Positions 8,615 through 18,677 of a stretch of 64,000 nt of DNA are shown one piece after another. The notes below the pieces were generated by a model that ran no database searches, was not told where the DNA came from, and saw nothing but the letters and a program-made list of their open reading frames with translations. The stretch spans positions 868,001 through 932,000 of the forward strand of contig CP034120.1 of the NCBI GenBank assembly GCA_003856375.1, written 5' to 3'. The DNA is from Glaciecola amylolytica. Its GTDB lineage: Bacteria > Bacteroidota > Bacteroidia > Flavobacteriales_D > Crocinitomicaceae. A program made the translations under genes and the position numbers. Every line of letters begins with the position of its first letter. The first letter of the stretch is position 1.

Positions 8615-10210
8615 ATGAAAATCGGTTATTTCTTCCTTTTTTTTCTTCCCTTGTTTCTTCAGGCTCAAACAGTGCAGGAACAAATTTCCTTTGTGTTGAA
8701 AACGCAGCCAAGGAATGTTGAGAAGTACACGAAATCGACCCGGAAAGATCAGATTTTCCTCGAAACAGCCTTCAATAATGCCATTTTTTCAGACAAAGCA
8801 GCCTTACAAACCATTAAGGATAAAGTCATCCTGAAAATAGAATTAGTATACACGACCTACCGGAAATCCGAAACGTTTGACCAGCACGGACTCAATAAAA
8901 AGCGTTTGGAAAGTTTATTTCTGTCGGCGCCGAATTGTTTGAATCAGGAAGGAATTGAATGGGTATTGATGGCTCAGACCGGATGTACTTCCGCCGAAGC
9001 AGGAAAAGATTTCTTTCACGGTTTTGTGATCACTTACCGCGATCTTCCGGATGCTGTTTCCGCGAAAGCAGAAACAAACTTTATTCGGGAAGTTGCTGCC
9101 GGAAAGATCAAATCCTATGCCTACGATATCTATTTGAAACGGGAAACGGAAAAAATAAAACAAGATTCTCTTGATGATGTGGAACCGGTGATCGTTCTTC
9201 CCAGGTTTCCGCACAGCGAACAGGCACGCATCAATTACTTTTCGAAATACCTCAATTTCCCTGCGGAATCTTCCAAACCGGCTAAAATTGATGTTCAGTT
9301 TATTCTCAGCAAGGAAGGGAAGATCACCAAAATCGTTTTCCCCAATAATCCGGAATCTTCACCCTACAAAGATGAGGTAAGAGAATTCATCAAGAATATG
9401 CCCGACTGGACTCCGGGAGCCATCAACGGAAAACCAAGCGAATGCATGGTGCAGTTTTCGGTCGATTTCATGAACAGGGGAAGCGTTATTCCTTCGCCAT
9501 TGGAGATTTTTTCGACGGAAGTTCCTCCCAAAATGAAATCCAAACTCCCGGCTTACGATTACAATACGATCAAGCCTGCGCCGTCTTCCAATCAGGTTTC
9601 GAATGCCTTGCAGAAAGTGAATTGGGCAAATACAACGCTCGTGTGTGATGTTACGGGAAGTATGGCTCCGTTCAATGCGCAGATCATCGAATTCATCAAC
9701 AATCAGCTGAAAAACAAACAGGAAGCGCCTCAGCAATTTGTGTTTTTCAATGATGGAGACGATAAGAAAGACAGATCGAAGAAAGTGGGGCAGACCGGAG
9801 GAATTTATTCCTGTAAATCGACCAGTTTGGATTCAATCTCTTCGGTAATGATCACAACGATGGAGAAAGGTTTTGGAGGAGATTTGCCTGAAAACAATGT
9901 GGAAGCGCTGATGAAAGCATTGGAAATCTACCCGAAAACCAAGAAACTGATTTTGATTGCTGATAATTTTGCTTCGCCGAGAGACATGTCTTTAGTGAAA
10001 AACATTGGAGTTCCGGTACATGTTTTAGTTTGCGGAGGAACAGTTTTAAACGAAGATTACCTCGACCTGGCTTATCAGACAAAAGGATCGATCAGCTTCG
10101 CAGGAAAAGAGTATACCGATTTTTATTCCTTTGAAGATGGAGCTACCATGCAGATCGGGAAAATGACCTATGTGCTTAAAAAAGGGCATTTCGTGCGAAA
10201 GAAAGACTGA
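8615..10210 (+). CDS. Secreted protein with TonB-C-like and von Willebrand A-like domains
   Basis: 531 residues with an N-terminal signal peptide (cleavage near LQA-QT). The N-terminal third has no recognised fold. The middle (about 225-285) resembles a TonB C-terminal domain (KIDVQFILSKEGKITKIVF ... WTPGAINGKP). The C-terminal third is vWA-like, with the MIDAS start DVTGSM (about residue 347) and LILIADNFASP later. Starts 9 bp after the preceding gene. Probably periplasmic or surface-exposed. Function unknown. Confidence 0.75.
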   Translation: MKIGYFFLFFLPLFLQAQTVQEQISFVLKTQPRNVEKYTKSTRKDQIFLETAFNNAIFSDKAALQTIKDKVILKIELVYTTYRKSETFDQHGLNKKRLESLFLSAPNCLNQEGIEWVLMAQTGCTSAEAGKDFFHGFVITYRDLPDAVSAKAETNFIREVAAGKIKSYAYDIYLKRETEKIKQDSLDDVEPVIVLPRFPHSEQARINYFSKYLNFPAESSKPAKIDVQFILSKEGKITKIVFPNNPESSPYKDEVREFIKNMPDWTPGAINGKPSECMVQFSVDFMNRGSVIPSPLEIFSTEVPPKMKSKLPAYDYNTIKPAPSSNQVSNALQKVNWANTTLVCDVTGSMAPFNAQIIEFINNQLKNKQEAPQQFVFFNDGDDKKDRSKKVGQTGGIYSCKSTSLDSISSVMITTMEKGFGGDLPENNVEALMKALEIYPKTKKLILIADNFASPRDMSLVKNIGVPVHVLVCGGTVLNEDYLDLAYQTKGSISFAGKEYTDFYSFEDGATMQIGKMTYVLKKGHFVRKKD

Positions 10211-10384
10211 TCAGTAAGGAAAAAGGTAAAATTGAAAAGTTTAAAAAAATGAATTCAAGTAGTTTGTAATTGCCTGAACCTTAATTGATTTGAATGCATT
10301 GATGAATCATTTTTACAACTTTTAACATCCATCCATAAATCTTATTCCTACTTTCACTCTGAAAACCAATCGAAACTGAAAACT

Positions 10385-12619
10385 ATGGAATCTGATAAGG
10401 ATAAGATTATTCGCCTTGAAGAAGCCTACCGAAACCTCTGGAAGGAACAGGAAGATCTGAAACTTCGAATCAAGGAAAATTATGCCGAATTCAAACTCTT
10501 ACGCGATCAATTCGGAGTTGAAAAACAAGAAGTCCATTCGACCGAATCAATGACGATTCGGGAAGAAAGCCCGAAAGTAGCAGCACCTGTTCAGGAATCG
10601 GTTAAACCACCCGTAACGGTCAGCAAAGAGAAAACTTCCTGGGAACAATTCATCGGTGAACAGCTTTTGAGTAAGATCGGGATCGCAATTGTTTTGATCG
10701 GTGTGGGAATCGGTGCGAAATACGCCATTGATCACAATCTGATCGGAGAAGTGGGACGTGTTTTTTCAGGATTTGTGATTGCTTTGGTTTTAGGATTTTT
10801 TGCCTTTTTCTTTCGTGAAAAGTATCGTTCTTTCAGCGCGGTTCTGGCAAGCGGATCCATTGCCGTTGCTTATTTCATGACCTATGCGGCCTATAGCTTT
10901 TATCAGCTGATTCCTTCTTCCGTAGCCTTTGGCTGTTTGTTGGTTTTGGTTCTGATCGCGGTTTTTCTGGCGATGTACTACAATATGGCGGTCATTGCGC
11001 ATTTGGGCTTGCTCGGAGCGTATATTCTTCCTCCGCTGGTGTCCGACGGTTCGAAACACATCTCGTATTATTTGCTCTACATGCTCATTATCAATATCGG
11101 GATGCTGTTTATTTCGATAGCCCGGAAATGGCCGACCATTCAATATCCGATAATCATCTGGACCAGTTTTATTTTCCTATTCTGGTTCAATTCGGATTTC
11201 AGTTATAAAACCTCAGATCCTTCCATCGCTGCGCCTTATCTACTGGCCTTTTTCGCCTTGTTTGTTTTTGGAATTGTGGGAAGAAACCATTGGAAAAAAG
11301 AAACGTTGGTCGGACATCAGGTTGTTCAATTGGTTCTGGTCGGGATTTGCTATTTCGGAGCGATCGGTTTTGTTTTGGATAAATCCCCGATTTGGGAAAC
11401 CGTTTTGTACAATGTCATCGGAGTAGGAGTTTACTACCTGAATAAAATGCTTTTCGAACGCGAGAACAGATTGGAATTCAAGCGCATTTTCCTGGCTCTT
11501 TCCTTGTTCGGGTTGTCCAATTTGCTAACCTCCTTTTGCGGAGATTATTCTTATATCTACGTGATGATTACCGGAGTTTTGCTGCTTTTCTGGTTGTCCA
11601 AAGAGATCGAACGAAACCTGGAAGAAGTGATCGGAATTATTTTGCTGTCTTTGGCTTCGCTTTCTGTGTTGATCGAAATGGTGATTCAATCGTTTAACAA
11701 AGAAGTCTTTCCGTTCTATGAAAATGAATTGTTCATTACGATCAGTTTGTCGGTGCTGGCTATGGGAATCACCTTTGCAATGCTTTCGAAATTCCAACCC
11801 GATTATCATAAAAATATGGCTTGGAAAACGGCAGGTGTTTTTGCCCTGTTCTTTTTGCTTTTCGTTGGGTTTTACGGAATTCATTTACAGATGGAATTCA
11901 TTGAAACGACCCAATTCAGCTATAATATCTTTGATGCGAAAGAAACTATTTTAAAGGCGGAAAGCATGAGCTGCTTCACAGATTCCATGTATTTGTGGCA
12001 GTACGCCTGGATTTCGGTATCCATCGGAATTTCAATTGCTTTCAGAAAATGGGTTTTGAGAAGAGAAGAAACCTTCTCAGCCGGACTGGCAATCATGGGA
12101 AATATGCTGCTTGGAGTTTCCCTTTTGGGAATGACGGCAAGTATTTCGAATATTGAAACCATCGTAGCGAATGAAACCTACTGGGGCTCTTTCAATTTGG
12201 CACATTATGTATTGTTTGCGGGAATCCTGGTTTCAATGTTGATCGTTCGAACGCAGCAGGGACAAGAGAATTGGACAAGAGTCATGAGCTTGTTGTTCAT
12301 TTTGTGGATTCTTTCCCTCGAATTGGTCCAATGGTCTTTCGTTTCCGGATTTGGAGCAGGTTACAAGATCTTATTGTCGCTTCTCTGGGCTTCTTTCGCA
12401 ATTACCATGATTGTGATCGGAATCAAGAAAAAACAGGCAATCATGCGGATTACGGCTATGGCGATTCTGGGAGGAACGATTGTGAAAATGTTCTTTTACG
12501 ATTTGAGCACCTTAAGTACGATCTATAAAACGATTGTTTTCATTGCAATCGGAGGATTGTTGCTAATCGGAGCATATTTCTATCAAAGCTTGTCGAAACA
12601 GGAGGAAGAGATTCAATAA
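10385..12619 (+). CDS. DUF2339 integral membrane protein
   Basis: 744 residues. A short N-terminal coiled coil (about 5-40), a Pro/Val-rich linker, the conserved SWEQFIGEQLLSKIGIAIVL entry into the membrane part, then about 20 hydrophobic segments to the C-terminus. This is the DUF2339 layout, a large inner-membrane family of unknown function. Isolated gene: 174 bp upstream gap, 93 bp downstream. Confidence 0.9.
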   Translation: MESDKDKIIRLEEAYRNLWKEQEDLKLRIKENYAEFKLLRDQFGVEKQEVHSTESMTIREESPKVAAPVQESVKPPVTVSKEKTSWEQFIGEQLLSKIGIAIVLIGVGIGAKYAIDHNLIGEVGRVFSGFVIALVLGFFAFFFREKYRSFSAVLASGSIAVAYFMTYAAYSFYQLIPSSVAFGCLLVLVLIAVFLAMYYNMAVIAHLGLLGAYILPPLVSDGSKHISYYLLYMLIINIGMLFISIARKWPTIQYPIIIWTSFIFLFWFNSDFSYKTSDPSIAAPYLLAFFALFVFGIVGRNHWKKETLVGHQVVQLVLVGICYFGAIGFVLDKSPIWETVLYNVIGVGVYYLNKMLFERENRLEFKRIFLALSLFGLSNLLTSFCGDYSYIYVMITGVLLLFWLSKEIERNLEEVIGIILLSLASLSVLIEMVIQSFNKEVFPFYENELFITISLSVLAMGITFAMLSKFQPDYHKNMAWKTAGVFALFFLLFVGFYGIHLQMEFIETTQFSYNIFDAKETILKAESMSCFTDSMYLWQYAWISVSIGISIAFRKWVLRREETFSAGLAIMGNMLLGVSLLGMTASISNIETIVANETYWGSFNLAHYVLFAGILVSMLIVRTQQGQENWTRVMSLLFILWILSLELVQWSFVSGFGAGYKILLSLLWASFAITMIVIGIKKKQAIMRITAMAILGGTIVKMFFYDLSTLSTIYKTIVFIAIGGLLLIGAYFYQSLSKQEEEIQ

Positions 12620-12680
12620 TTGAAAAGTGAAAAGTCTGATTAATTTGTAATTGTCTGAACTCTTTTGAATTTTTTACCTT

Positions 12681-12708
12681 TTGCATTTTTAATTTAGCTT
12701 TATCTTTG
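12681..12708 (+). promoter_or_regulatory. Promoter of dusB (TTG-N17-TATCTTTG)
   Basis: TTG at 12681-12683, a 17-bp spacer, then TATCTTTG at 12701-12708. The dusB ATG is only 5 nt further, so the transcript is predicted to start at or right next to the ATG. Confidence 0.7.
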
Positions 12709-12712
12709 CACC

Positions 12713-13714
12713 ATGGTAAAAATCCGGGATATTGAATTGGGCGAATTTCCGCTTCTTTTGGCCCCCATGGAAGACGTCAGTGATCCTCCTTTCAGAGCCT
12801 TGTGCAAAAAACACGGAGCTGATTTGATGTACACCGAATTTATTTCTTCTGAGGGATTGATCAGAGATGCGATCAAGAGTCGTCAGAAACTCGATATTTT
12901 CGACTACGAAAAACCAATCGGGATTCAGATCTTTGGCGGTGATGAAGATGCGATGGCGATGTCTGCAAAGATCGTCGATGCAACCAATCCGGACTTATTG
13001 GATATCAATTTCGGATGTCCGGTGAAAAAAGTGGTTTGCAAAGGAGCCGGAGCCGGAGTTTTGAAAGATGTCGATCTGATGGTTCGTCTCACCAAGGCTT
13101 GTATCAGATCCACGAGTTTACCTGTTACGGTGAAAACCCGTTTGGGTTGGGATGATTCAATGATTAACATCATGGAAGTGGCCGAGCGTTTGCAGGATAT
13201 CGGAGTAGAAGCTTTGTCGATTCACGGACGCACCCGTGCTCAGATGTACAAAGGCGAAGCCGACTGGACGCGCATTGCAGAAGTAAAGAATAATCCGAGA
13301 ATCAAAATTCCGATCTTCGGAAACGGAGATATCGATTCACCTGAAAAAGCGGTGGAATACAAAAATCGTTACGGTGTAGACGGAATTATGATCGGTAGAG
13401 CAAGTATCGGTTATCCGTGGATTTTCAACGAGGTCAAACATTACATGGCAACCGGAGAACATCTGGCTCTTCCAAGTATCAAAGATCGGGTGGATGCAGC
13501 GCGCGATCATTTGATGATGAGTGTGAAATGGAAGGGCGAACGCCTCGGAGTGGTGGAAATGAAACGCCATTATACCAATTACTTCAAAGGAATTGCACAC
13601 TTCAAAGATTACAGAACCAAGTTGGTTACTTCTTTCGACTTACAGGAAATTCTGGATATGCTTTCTTATCTGGAAGAAAACGCGGAAGAATTCGTTTTCT
13701 CAAATCCGGCATAG
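12713..13714 (+). CDS. dusB: tRNA-dihydrouridine synthase
   Basis: 333 residues, TIM barrel. LLLAPMEDVSDPPFR at the start, INFGCPVKKVVCKGAGAG with the catalytic Cys, VTVKTRLGWDD, LSIHGRTRAQMYKGEADW and GNGDIDS / GIMIGRASIGYPW for FMN binding. Reduces specific uridines in tRNA D-loops using NADPH. The DusB/NifR3 subgroup fits best. A promoter immediately before the ATG suggests a leaderless mRNA. Confidence 0.93.
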   Translation: MVKIRDIELGEFPLLLAPMEDVSDPPFRALCKKHGADLMYTEFISSEGLIRDAIKSRQKLDIFDYEKPIGIQIFGGDEDAMAMSAKIVDATNPDLLDINFGCPVKKVVCKGAGAGVLKDVDLMVRLTKACIRSTSLPVTVKTRLGWDDSMINIMEVAERLQDIGVEALSIHGRTRAQMYKGEADWTRIAEVKNNPRIKIPIFGNGDIDSPEKAVEYKNRYGVDGIMIGRASIGYPWIFNEVKHYMATGEHLALPSIKDRVDAARDHLMMSVKWKGERLGVVEMKRHYTNYFKGIAHFKDYRTKLVTSFDLQEILDMLSYLEENAEEFVFSNPA

Positions 13715-13742
13715 ATTTTTTTCGGGATTCAAAATAATTTTG

Positions 13743-13898
13743 TCCTCCCCCTTTATCCCCCTCCAAAGGGGGAAGATTTTAAATCCTCTTTCAAACAAAG
13801 AGAATGTTGTCGTCTTCGTCTTAAATTTTCGAAGCAAGTTTTGATCTTTAAATGCAAATCGTTGGCTTCCCCCTTTGGAGGGGGAATGAGGAGGAGGA
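13743..13898. repeat. REP-like inverted repeat pair
   Basis: A 33-nt arm at 13743-13775 and its near-perfect inverse at 13866-13898 share the palindromic centre CCCCCTTTGGAGGGGG and flank a 90-bp spacer. Similar C/G-run palindromes recur in Bacteroidota genomes. It sits between the convergent dusB and the TonB-C-like gene, where it could also act as a bidirectional terminator. Confidence 0.7.
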
Positions 13899-13905
13899 AA
13901 GATTC

Positions 13906-14247
13906 CTATTGTATTACATAAGAATACTTCACCCGTACATGTTCAAAAGGAGCATAACGCGTTCCAGCCGTAAAAGTCAGTTTTTTCGCTGCATTTTCAG
14001 CTTTCATACGAGATGGAGTCGACTTGATGGTGGATTGTTCTCCGATGATTTTTGTTCCGGTTACTTTCCCTTCACGATTGACAGATAATTCTACCACAAC
14101 TGTTCCTTCAGCTGCACTTGAGATGGTGAATTTTTCTTCCGTGTTTAATAATTTACGGCCAGAATCAACCAGCGTTCCTGTAAGAACCTGAGAATCTGCC
14201 TGAAAGTAACTGAAAAGCGCAATCGCCAGTAGAAGTGATTTTTTCAT
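13906..14247 (-). CDS. Secreted TonB C-terminal-domain-like protein
   Basis: 113 residues: signal peptide (MKKSLLLAIALFSYFQADSQ) followed by a single small domain with VVVELSVNREGKVTGTKII and a C-terminal basic/aromatic strand, like the TonB-C fold used without a membrane anchor. Lies 9 bp downstream of recG on the same strand. Function unknown. Confidence 0.75.
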   Translation of the reverse strand: MKKSLLLAIALFSYFQADSQVLTGTLVDSGRKLLNTEEKFTISSAAEGTVVVELSVNREGKVTGTKIIGEQSTIKSTPSRMKAENAAKKLTFTAGTRYAPFEHVRVKYSYVIQ

Positions 14248-14256
14248 TGTTCAAGT

Positions 14257-16356
14257 TTACGAAATTTCTGCCCAATTCGGTTTGTCCTGAAGGCGTTTTA
14301 TTGCTTCCATTCTCAAGAAAACGTGTTCTTGTTTTTCCAATCTGGGATCATCTGTTAAAAGCTCTCTTGCTTTTTCACGTGCTAATGCAACAAGCGGGCC
14401 ATCTTTTGCCAGATCCGCAATTTTCAGGTCCAGATTACCGCTTTGCTGTGTTCCCATGATGTCGCCCGGTCCTCTGAGTTCCAAATCGACCTCGGAAATT
14501 TCAAATCCGTCATTGGTTCGAACCATGGTCTGGATGCGTTTTTTGGTATCTGCCGAAAGTTTATTTCCGGTCATGAGCAAACAATAGGATTGTTCCGCTC
14601 CACGTCCCACGCGCCCTCGTAACTGATGCAATTGAGACAAACCGAAACGTTCGGAACTTTCAATCACCATGACGGAAGCATTCGGAACATTAACACCAAC
14701 TTCGATCACTGTTGTAGCGACCATGATCTGGGTTTTTCCCTCAATAAATTGCTGCATTTCGTAATCTTTCACTTCCGGTTTCATCTTTCCGTGCACAATA
14801 CTCACACGGTAATCCGGCAATGGAAAAGAGCGGCTGATTGCTTCGTAACCGTCCATCAGATTGTTGTAATCCAGTGTTTCAGATTCCTGAATCAAAGGGT
14901 AAACGATGTAAATCTGTCTTCCAAGTGCAATTTCCTTGCGAATGAAGCCGAAAACCAAAGAGCGGTCTTTCTCGAAATGATGTTTGGTCGTAATGGGTTT
15001 TCTTCCCGGAGGAAGCTCGTCAATGACGGAAACATCCAAATCTCCGTAATAAGTCATTGCCAGTGTTCGCGGAATAGGCGTGGCGGTCATAACCAAAATA
15101 TGCGGAGGAGAAGTGTTTTTCTTCCATAGGCGCGAACGCTGCTCCACTCCAAAACGGTGCTGTTCGTCAATGACCACAATTCCCAGATTCTTGAATTGAA
15201 CGATATCTTCCAGCAAGGCATGAGTTCCGACCAAAATGTGGATTTCTCCGTTCAGAAGGTTTTCATGAATCTCTCTTCGTGCTGCTTTTTTGGTAGAACC
15301 GGTCAACAATGCAATTTTTACGGGCGTACCTTCCAGTAATTCCTGCAATCCTACAAAATGCTGATTGGCGAGAATTTCCGTCGGAGCCATTAAAGCTCCC
15401 TGCAATCCGGAACCAATTCCCATGAGGATGGTCAGCAATGCAACGACCGTTTTTCCGCTTCCTACATCACCTTGCAATAGGCGGTTCATCTGAAATCCGG
15501 AACCAATGTCGCGGCGGATTTCTCTCAAAACCTTTTTCTGAGCATTGGTAAGCGGGAAAGGCAGATTGTTTTCGTAAAAATCGTGAAACAGCTGTCCCAC
15601 ATCGGAAACAACTTGTCCGCTGCTTTTTTGAAGGTTGATTGATTTACGTAATAACAACTCGATCTGCAGATTCAGCAATTCTTCAAACTTAAACCGCGTT
15701 CTTGCTTTTTGAGCAAGAGAAACATCGGCAGGCATATGAATAGCACGAATGGCAGTTCCGAAATCGGGAAGTTTGAGTTCCTGAATAAATCGGGGAGGAA
15801 GCGTTTCTTCGAATCGGACTTTGGATGTCAGATCCAACAGGTTTTCAACCAGTTTTTGAAGCCCTTTGGAATGTAATCCTGAAGCATTGAGTTTTTCAGT
15901 AGATGAATACACCGGCTGCCAACCCAAACTAGCTTCCGTTCCGTTATAAGGACTTAATTCCGGGTGAGAAATATTCCAGGTATTGACATAGGGTTTCGCT
16001 TTTCCGAAGACAATGTAATCGGTATTCAGTTTCAAATTCGGGAGAATGTATTTGTATCCCTGAAACCAAACCAAATCAATGATTCCGGTAGAATCCTGAA
16101 ACTTTACATTCAATCTTTTCTGACGACCGCTTCCGGTTTCCTGAACAGAAATAATCTGTCCTTTTAATTGCACGAAACCGTCTATGAAAGGAACATCCTT
16201 CACAAGATGAAATTTGGAGCGATCAATGTAACGGAAGGGAAAATGATAGAGTAAATCATGATAGGTCACAATACCGATTTCATCTCTTAAAAGCCTGGCT
16301 CTTTGCGGGCCAACTCCTTTCAGGAATTCGATGTGAGTTTGCAACCATTGGTTCAT
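14257..16356 (-). CDS. recG: ATP-dependent DNA helicase RecG
   Basis: 699 residues, full length. N-terminal HhH-like start (FLKGVGPQRARLL), OB wedge domain, then SF2 helicase motifs: QGDVGSGKTVVAL (Walker A), APTEILANQH (Ia), VIDEQHRFGVEQR (DEQH box), VMTATPIPRTLAMT (III), ATTVIEVGVNVPNASVMVIE and QLHQLRGRVGRG (V/VI). Remodels stalled replication forks and Holliday junctions. Confidence 0.97.
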   Translation of the reverse strand: MNQWLQTHIEFLKGVGPQRARLLRDEIGIVTYHDLLYHFPFRYIDRSKFHLVKDVPFIDGFVQLKGQIISVQETGSGRQKRLNVKFQDSTGIIDLVWFQGYKYILPNLKLNTDYIVFGKAKPYVNTWNISHPELSPYNGTEASLGWQPVYSSTEKLNASGLHSKGLQKLVENLLDLTSKVRFEETLPPRFIQELKLPDFGTAIRAIHMPADVSLAQKARTRFKFEELLNLQIELLLRKSINLQKSSGQVVSDVGQLFHDFYENNLPFPLTNAQKKVLREIRRDIGSGFQMNRLLQGDVGSGKTVVALLTILMGIGSGLQGALMAPTEILANQHFVGLQELLEGTPVKIALLTGSTKKAARREIHENLLNGEIHILVGTHALLEDIVQFKNLGIVVIDEQHRFGVEQRSRLWKKNTSPPHILVMTATPIPRTLAMTYYGDLDVSVIDELPPGRKPITTKHHFEKDRSLVFGFIRKEIALGRQIYIVYPLIQESETLDYNNLMDGYEAISRSFPLPDYRVSIVHGKMKPEVKDYEMQQFIEGKTQIMVATTVIEVGVNVPNASVMVIESSERFGLSQLHQLRGRVGRGAEQSYCLLMTGNKLSADTKKRIQTMVRTNDGFEISEVDLELRGPGDIMGTQQSGNLDLKIADLAKDGPLVALAREKARELLTDDPRLEKQEHVFLRMEAIKRLQDKPNWAEIS

Positions 16357-16437
16357 GATGCGAATTTAATAAAAATCCGGGTGTTGCATTTCGGATTAAG
16401 TAGTGTTCGGATGAGAAGAAACCCCTATAAATGATAA

Positions 16438-16500
16438 ATGGAGCTCAGACGGGCGTCCGAACTCCATTCACTAATCAACCTAACCTAACCACCTAAATCA
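16438..16500 (-). repeat. Hairpin plus TTAGGTTAGGTT element, copy 1
   Basis: On the minus strand: TGATTTAGGTGGTTAGGTTA, then a hairpin with stem ATGGAG/CTCCAT whose loop contains GACGCCCGT. Located in the 3' region of the dsbD-like gene. Two related copies are at 46805-46857 and 46944-47005, with the loop core GACnCCCGT kept while the stem sequence differs. Confidence 0.7.
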
Positions 16501-16591
16501 GTACAAAGTTAAATCTATTTTATAATTAAAAAAACAATTTTTAGTTAAAATTCTCTTAACACGTTTTTTTATGATGAACGGTAAATCTGGC

Positions 16592-18661
16592 TTATTTTTT
16601 GAACTTTTTTAAGCCACTATCCAACCACTTTTTGAACACTTCAGGACTTCCGTGATTTTGATAATCTGCCGATCCGACAGGAATATCTTTTCCGTCAGGA
16701 GTTTGCAATACATAATAGGGCTGCGAAGAAGTTTTGTACTCTTCAATTTGCTTCGCTGTCCATTTATTACCGATTGTAACCATCGAGAAATCGCGTCCGT
16801 TCAGCTTGATCGTTTTTTGCTCTTTCTTCGGTAATTCCGTACGCTCGTCTACATACAATGACACGATTACGACATCATTTCTCAATTTCTCAATAATGCC
16901 CGGTTCTCCCCAAACACTTTGCTCCATTCGACGGCAATTGACACAACCCCATCCTGTGAAATCCACGAAAAGCGGCTTGTTTACCTTTTGAGCATATGCC
17001 AATGCTTTATCATAGTCCTTGAAAGCAGGAATTCCTTGCGGTCCTTCGTGCATTCCATCTTCTATATGAGCTGAAATGGTCGATTGCGAATTTCCTCCTC
17101 CGCCAACTCCTTTCGGAGACTCTGCGTAAAAATCAGGAGGAAGGAATGCGTTTACCAATTTTAACGGAGCTCCCCATAATCCGGGAATCAGATACATGGT
17201 GAACGCGATGGTTAATGTTGCCATCATGGTTCTCCCAACGGATAATTTTTCAACCGGACTATCGTGTGGCAAGCGAATTTTGCCTAGGAGATAAAGGGCT
17301 AATGTTCCGAATACGGCGATCCAGATGGAAATGAACACTTCGCGTTCCAACAAGTGCCATTGCATCGTTGTGTCTGCAGTTGACAAGAATTTGAAAGCAA
17401 AGGCAATTTCCAAGAAGCCTAAGAATACTTTTACAACATTCAACCAACCTCCGGAATTCGGCATGGAGTTTAACCAGGAAGGGAAGATAGCAAAGAGCAT
17501 GAATGGTAAAGCCAAGGCTAGCCCAAAGGCAAACATTCCCATGATTAGTGCGGAATCACCTCCCGAAGTAGAAATACCTACAAGAAGACTTCCTAAAATT
17601 GGACCTGTACAAGAAAAGGATGCAAGCGATAATACCAAAGCCATGAAAAAGATTCCGACAATTCCGCCTTTATCTGCTTTTGCATCTGCCGAATTAACCC
17701 ATTTTGCAGGAAGTTGAATTTCGAAAGCTCCCAAAAATGACAGTCCGAAAACGAAAAGCATCGCAAAGAAAAATAAGTTAAACCAAACATTGGTAGACAT
17801 TTCGTTTAGGAGACTTGATGCTCTGGTGGCAACAACGATTACTCCGAACAAAACATGAATTGCGATAATGGACCCTCCGTAAATAAATGCATTTTTAATT
17901 CCTTGAGCTCTGGTTTTACTTCTTTTTGTGAAGAAACTCACCGTCATCGGAATCATCGGGAATACACAAGGCATAATCAAGGCCAGAAAACCACTCAGGA
18001 AAGCTCCTACAAAAACTCCGAACAAAGACTTTTTTTCTTTCTTTTTATCTCCGGAATTTTTTTGTGTCGTCTTTTTGTCTGCCGATCCGTTTTTTTGATC
18101 ATCATTAGTTGTTGGAGCAACACTTGCTGTTGTTGAAGTATCCGGGTCTGATCCGATTGTTTCAACACTTGCCTCGTCTGCATTCGGATTTCCTTTTACT
18201 TTAACGGTTCCGCTTGATGCATAGGGAGGAAGGCAGCTTGAATTGATCTCACAAGCCTGAAATTCGTATTTGTATTTAAGAACAAAGTCTTTTTTGTTTA
18301 ATACTTTGATTTTTTGCTTGAATACAGCTTTTCCAACATGATAAACCAATGTTTCTTCTAAGATTTCATCGTATTCGCTATGCGGTTTGGATTCCGTCAT
18401 AGGACCAACCAACTCGTAATCTTTCGATTTAACCAATTGAAGAATTGTTGGAAGGTTCGTAGATCCTTTCGGCAAAACAAGCGGGCCTATTTCCCAGTTC
18501 GGGATAATGGACGCTTCGATAATTACGGTTGCGTAATCATCTTTTTGTTCAATCCGACTGCTCCATTTTACTTTGTCTTCTGCGTATTGAACTTGTGCAC
18601 TTGCTTTGGTAATAATGGATAAACCAACTAAAAGAATTAAACTTTTTAATAAGGATTTCAT
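16592..18661 (-). CDS. dsbD: DsbD-type thiol:disulfide interchange protein
   Basis: 689 residues. Signal peptide, N-terminal periplasmic domain with two Cys (ACEINSSCLPP), a charged linker (about 180-215), the eight-helix CcdA-like membrane domain (LIMPCVFPMIPMTVSFF; SFSCTGPILGS), then a C-terminal thioredoxin-like domain with GWGCVNCRRMEQSVW (CVNC). Moves electrons from cytosolic thioredoxin to periplasmic disulfides. Operon with the 144-residue partner immediately upstream (16 bp). Confidence 0.92.
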   Translation of the reverse strand: MKSLLKSLILLVGLSIITKASAQVQYAEDKVKWSSRIEQKDDYATVIIEASIIPNWEIGPLVLPKGSTNLPTILQLVKSKDYELVGPMTESKPHSEYDEILEETLVYHVGKAVFKQKIKVLNKKDFVLKYKYEFQACEINSSCLPPYASSGTVKVKGNPNADEASVETIGSDPDTSTTASVAPTTNDDQKNGSADKKTTQKNSGDKKKEKKSLFGVFVGAFLSGFLALIMPCVFPMIPMTVSFFTKRSKTRAQGIKNAFIYGGSIIAIHVLFGVIVVATRASSLLNEMSTNVWFNLFFFAMLFVFGLSFLGAFEIQLPAKWVNSADAKADKGGIVGIFFMALVLSLASFSCTGPILGSLLVGISTSGGDSALIMGMFAFGLALALPFMLFAIFPSWLNSMPNSGGWLNVVKVFLGFLEIAFAFKFLSTADTTMQWHLLEREVFISIWIAVFGTLALYLLGKIRLPHDSPVEKLSVGRTMMATLTIAFTMYLIPGLWGAPLKLVNAFLPPDFYAESPKGVGGGGNSQSTISAHIEDGMHEGPQGIPAFKDYDKALAYAQKVNKPLFVDFTGWGCVNCRRMEQSVWGEPGIIEKLRNDVVIVSLYVDERTELPKKEQKTIKLNGRDFSMVTIGNKWTAKQIEEYKTSSQPYYVLQTPDGKDIPVGSADYQNHGSPEVFKKWLDSGLKKFKK

Positions 18662-18677
18662 AAAGTTTTTCGGATAA

